DNA of 46,548 bases from Acidobacteriota bacterium (GTDB lineage: Bacteria; Acidobacteriota; Terriglobia; Bryobacterales; UBA6623), in contig JAQBUE010000017.1 in assembly GCA_027624045.1 (NCBI GenBank), positions 1 through 46,548 of the forward strand, written 5' to 3'. The notes beneath the pieces were generated by a model that was not told where the DNA came from, did not search any database, and saw only the letters and a program-made list of their open reading frames with translations. Position numbers and translations under genes: made by a program. Below are positions 44,406-46,548 of this stretch, in pieces. Positions within the stretch are counted from its first letter, which is position 1, and each line of letters opens with the position of its first letter.

Positions 44406-45479
44406 ATGAATGACTGCGATATACGCGCGATTGCTACGGAACTAAACGCCCTCTCCGGCGATTATGAGATTGGCGGACTTTAAGAACTCCGTAGGGTCCT
44501 CAAGAACCGCTCGCAACGATCCGCCAAGCACATCTTCAGCGCCCATAGAAAGTTCGGCGATTATGCGTATCATTACGGCGGTCGTTCTGAGCTTCAATTC
44601 AATATTGGCAAAGACGGTCCTGGCGATTCGATGCTTCGACACGGCATTGCATTTTCCTTCGAGACCAGCCAATCGATGCCCACGATTGAAGAATTGGAAC
44701 TCAAAGTGCCTTTCTTCAATGAATTCTTGCGTCTCTATCCTGACAAATACGCCGACATGCGTATGTGGCACAAGCATAAGAAAGTTTGGAGCGACGAATA
44801 CATGCCCAGTTCCATTCCGCCAGGGCGCGTGGAAAAGGGTGTGTTTCTTTTCCTCGGCAAATGTGTTCCGATCGATCAATTGGACTGCCGACGAATACTT
44901 GCTGATTTCGACAGGTTGTTGCCGCTGTACCGCTATGTCCAAAGCGCCGGATCTTGGCAGCCAACCTTCGACTCCGACGATATTGCACTTGAAGCTCGAA
45001 TTCCAGTCGAGGACGTAACGCGCCAACGTACGGGACAAAGCACGATCACTGTAGATCTGAAGGCGCTGGAGAACAAGAAGATCGACTCAACAACAAAGGA
45101 TGCTCTTGTGCATGCGCGTGTCGGACAGGGCGCATTTCGAGAACAGGTACTTCAGCTTTGGCGCAATTGCTGTTCGGTAACAGGTTCGATGACGCTTGAT
45201 GCCATTAGGGCATCGCACATCAAACCGTGGCGGCTCGCCACTGACGAAGAGCGCTTGGACCCCAACAACGGCCTACCATTGGTTGCCAGCTTGGACGCGT
45301 TGTTCGACGCTGGACTGATCTCTTTCGAGGCCTCGGGCGCGCTGGTCGTGTCGTCCCTATTGGCAGAATCGGAACAGCAGATATTCGGGCTCATGCCTTC
45401 ACGGTCTCTGGCAGAGACTCCCGGCGCTGAGACAGCGCAATACTTGGCGTATCATCGTCAAGTCGTCTTTCAGAAGTGA
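44406..45479 (+). pseudogene. HNH endonuclease with an in-frame TAA at codon 26
   Basis: The ATG at 44406 opens a frame that reads 25 codons (MNDCDIRAIATELNALSGDY, EIGGL), meets TAA at 44481-44483, then continues in the same frame without another stop to 45479. The part after the TAA is coherent protein (ELRRVLKNRSQRSAKHIF; FGDYAYHYGGRSELQFNIG; RHGIAFSFETSQSMPTIEEL), so a Gln, Lys or Glu codon probably became TAA. The C-terminal HNH nuclease domain is intact (CCSVTGSMTLDAIRASHIKP; LDPNNGLPLVASLDALFDAG). ATG 44631 could produce a shortened 282-residue protein with the HNH domain. Such nucleases often serve in restriction or mobile-element defence. Confidence 0.82.
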
Positions 45480-45563
45480 GAGTGGTGCAAGCTACCCAGT
45501 CGAGTGCCGTTTATCATCAGTTTCTCGGCCCCTTGGTGGCGTTCTCGGCCACTGAGGGGACCG

Positions 45564-45580
45564 AGGGGACATCCCCTTTT
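45564..45580 (+). terminator. Weak terminator-like hairpin after the HNH gene
   Basis: AGGGGA, CA, TCCCCT (45564-45577) followed by TTTT, 85 nt after the HNH stop. The loop of 2 nt and short T run make it weak. The GAGGGGAC motif also occurs just upstream (45554-45561). Confidence 0.3.
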
Positions 45581-45589
45581 CGTTCCTGA

Positions 45590-45938
<349 letters not shown>

Positions 45939-45945
<7 letters not shown>

Positions 45946-46028
45946 TGCAGGTTCATCGATTTCTCTCTGTCCACGGCCCGATTCAGAACCAGTTCCGCGT
46001 CGCACGTCATCATCTCAAGGCGGTCCAT
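45939..46028 (-). CDS. Very short ORF upstream of the GNAT relic
   Basis: The ATG at 46028 has GGAGGAG 6 nt upstream and reads 29 codons (MDRLEMMTCDAELVLNRAVD, REKSMNLQA). It ends in the 14-bp tandem repeat, so it may be the N-terminal remnant of a longer protein, perhaps the partner of the GNAT relic that follows on the same strand. I recognise no family. Confidence 0.3.
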
Positions 46029-46134
46029 CGTCGCCTCCTCCGGCAGCAGGCTTTCACTGGTTCAAAGGGCCCAAAAGGGGACGGCCAAGCCCGAAAGCGG
46101 CCCCGCCTGGGGTGATCCCGTCCCACTAGCCTTC

Positions 46135-46236
46135 AGCCGTGTTCACACGGCTTCCCCCGCCAAAGGCGGGTCGTAGCCCGGTCATTCATGGCCGGGTAAC
46201 CAAACCCCAGAACCGGCCAGCCCGTTTCAACGGGCT
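46135..46236. repeat. Array of four consecutive hairpins
   Basis: Four adjacent inverted repeats: AGCCGTG-TTCA-CACGGCT (46135-46152), CCCGCC-AAA-GGCGGG (46156-46170), CCCGGTCAT-TC-ATGGCCGGG (46177-46196, one T-G pair) and AGCCCGTT-TC-AACGGGCT (46219-46236). Stems are 6-9 bp and loops 2-4 nt; the four differ in sequence but share a build. No gene is read through them and no T tract follows, so they look like a structured extragenic or mobile element rather than a terminator. Confidence 0.82.
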
Positions 46237-46548
46237 TACCCAAAACGGCTTAAGCCACACAACGCCAAATCCATCAACAAACCAAAACCCCAGTCACAAG
46301 CCCAAAAAACTTTTCCACGCTCATTCCAAACCACTTAGTCCAACCCCACCCCGCTAGCCCACCACCCCACCCGCATACTAGACCCGGGAGCCATTTCCAA
46401 AAATCCTCCCCACCCGAGCCGAAGGTTCTTCGCCAACGCCACAAAGGAGGCGCTGACGCAAATCCGCGCGCCCGCCCCTGCAAGGCGCGCAACAGGCCGC
46501 AAGCGACACCGCCGCCTCGGGTCATTCAATCACGACGGAGGAAATCAC
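46237..46548. other. Right edge: G-poor, C/A-rich tract without a gene
   Basis: From about 46240 to 46425 the plus strand is built almost only of A, C and T, with very few G. It then returns to ordinary GC-rich sequence. Frames open on the minus strand are Gly/Trp-rich artefacts of this skew (many GGG and TGG codons) and are not called genes. No RNA gene was recognised. Confidence 0.5.

Noticed and set aside
44406-45479. TAA at codon 26 of the HNH gene as recoding (for example a special amino acid)
   Set aside because: TAA is not a known recoding codon in this type of genome and no RNA element is seen beside it; a nonsense mutation is simpler.
46274-46529. Minus-strand frames at the right edge
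   Set aside because: They are rich in Gly and Trp only because of the base skew and show no start signal or motif.

Overview
The window reads as a chromosomal segment of a high-GC, Gram-negative-type bacterium with an outer membrane. My best guess is Acidobacteriota, Bryobacterales-like. This is inference from the gene mix: an Oar-type TonB-dependent receptor with an N-terminal carboxypeptidase-regulatory-like domain, a dnaK-dnaJ-hspR operon, Tat-exported proteins, an orphan Flp pilin and a CpaE-like ATPase. No rRNA, tRNA, CRISPR array or intact transposase was seen.

From 1 to about 38 kb the genes are mostly intact housekeeping genes in short operons. They are: a small exported protein with a clear terminator; a GAF/AAA+/Fis activator with a variant sigma-54 contact loop; rimI divergent from msrP; a CpaE-like ATPase meeting a PHP-domain protein tail to tail; and a minus-strand amino-sugar/peptidoglycan group (sialidase, murQ, nagA, murA). 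Next come thioredoxin, a large Tat-exported protein, and the heat-shock operon dnaK-dnaJ-hspR, whose promoter overlaps a HAIR-like operator. These are followed by modB-modC-thiE and a tartrate-dehydrogenase-like gene, then a membrane glycosyltransferase. The transcription/translation operon rimP-nusA-infB-DUF503-apbE has a leader with an intrinsic terminator just before rimP. The accD-folC-plsC operon and a 2-dehydropantoate-reductase-family gene complete this part.

From about 38 kb to the end the region is accessory in character. It holds an orphan Flp pilin, a Cys/His-rich exported protein followed by a TonB-dependent receptor broken by a frameshift, two unrecognised ORFs, a SEL1-repeat protein whose repeats are nearly identical as DNA, and an HNH endonuclease gene with an in-frame TAA at codon 26. 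After these come a 5'-truncated, frameshifted GNAT (TacT-like) relic, short direct repeats, and an array of four perfect or near-perfect hairpins followed by a strongly G-poor tract. Three broken genes within about 6.5 kb contrast with the intact core and point to decay or, alternatively, to sequence errors.

Likely functional links: ModBC could supply molybdenum for the molybdopterin enzyme MsrP. HspR probably represses its own operon through the HAIR-like site. MurQ and NagA recycle N-acetylmuramic acid 6-phosphate and N-acetylglucosamine 6-phosphate, while MurA starts peptidoglycan precursor synthesis. I did not find one convincing new multi-gene system. The best leads are the unknown protein at 42490-43323 with its small partner, the hairpin-array element at the right edge, and the variant GAFTGA activator.
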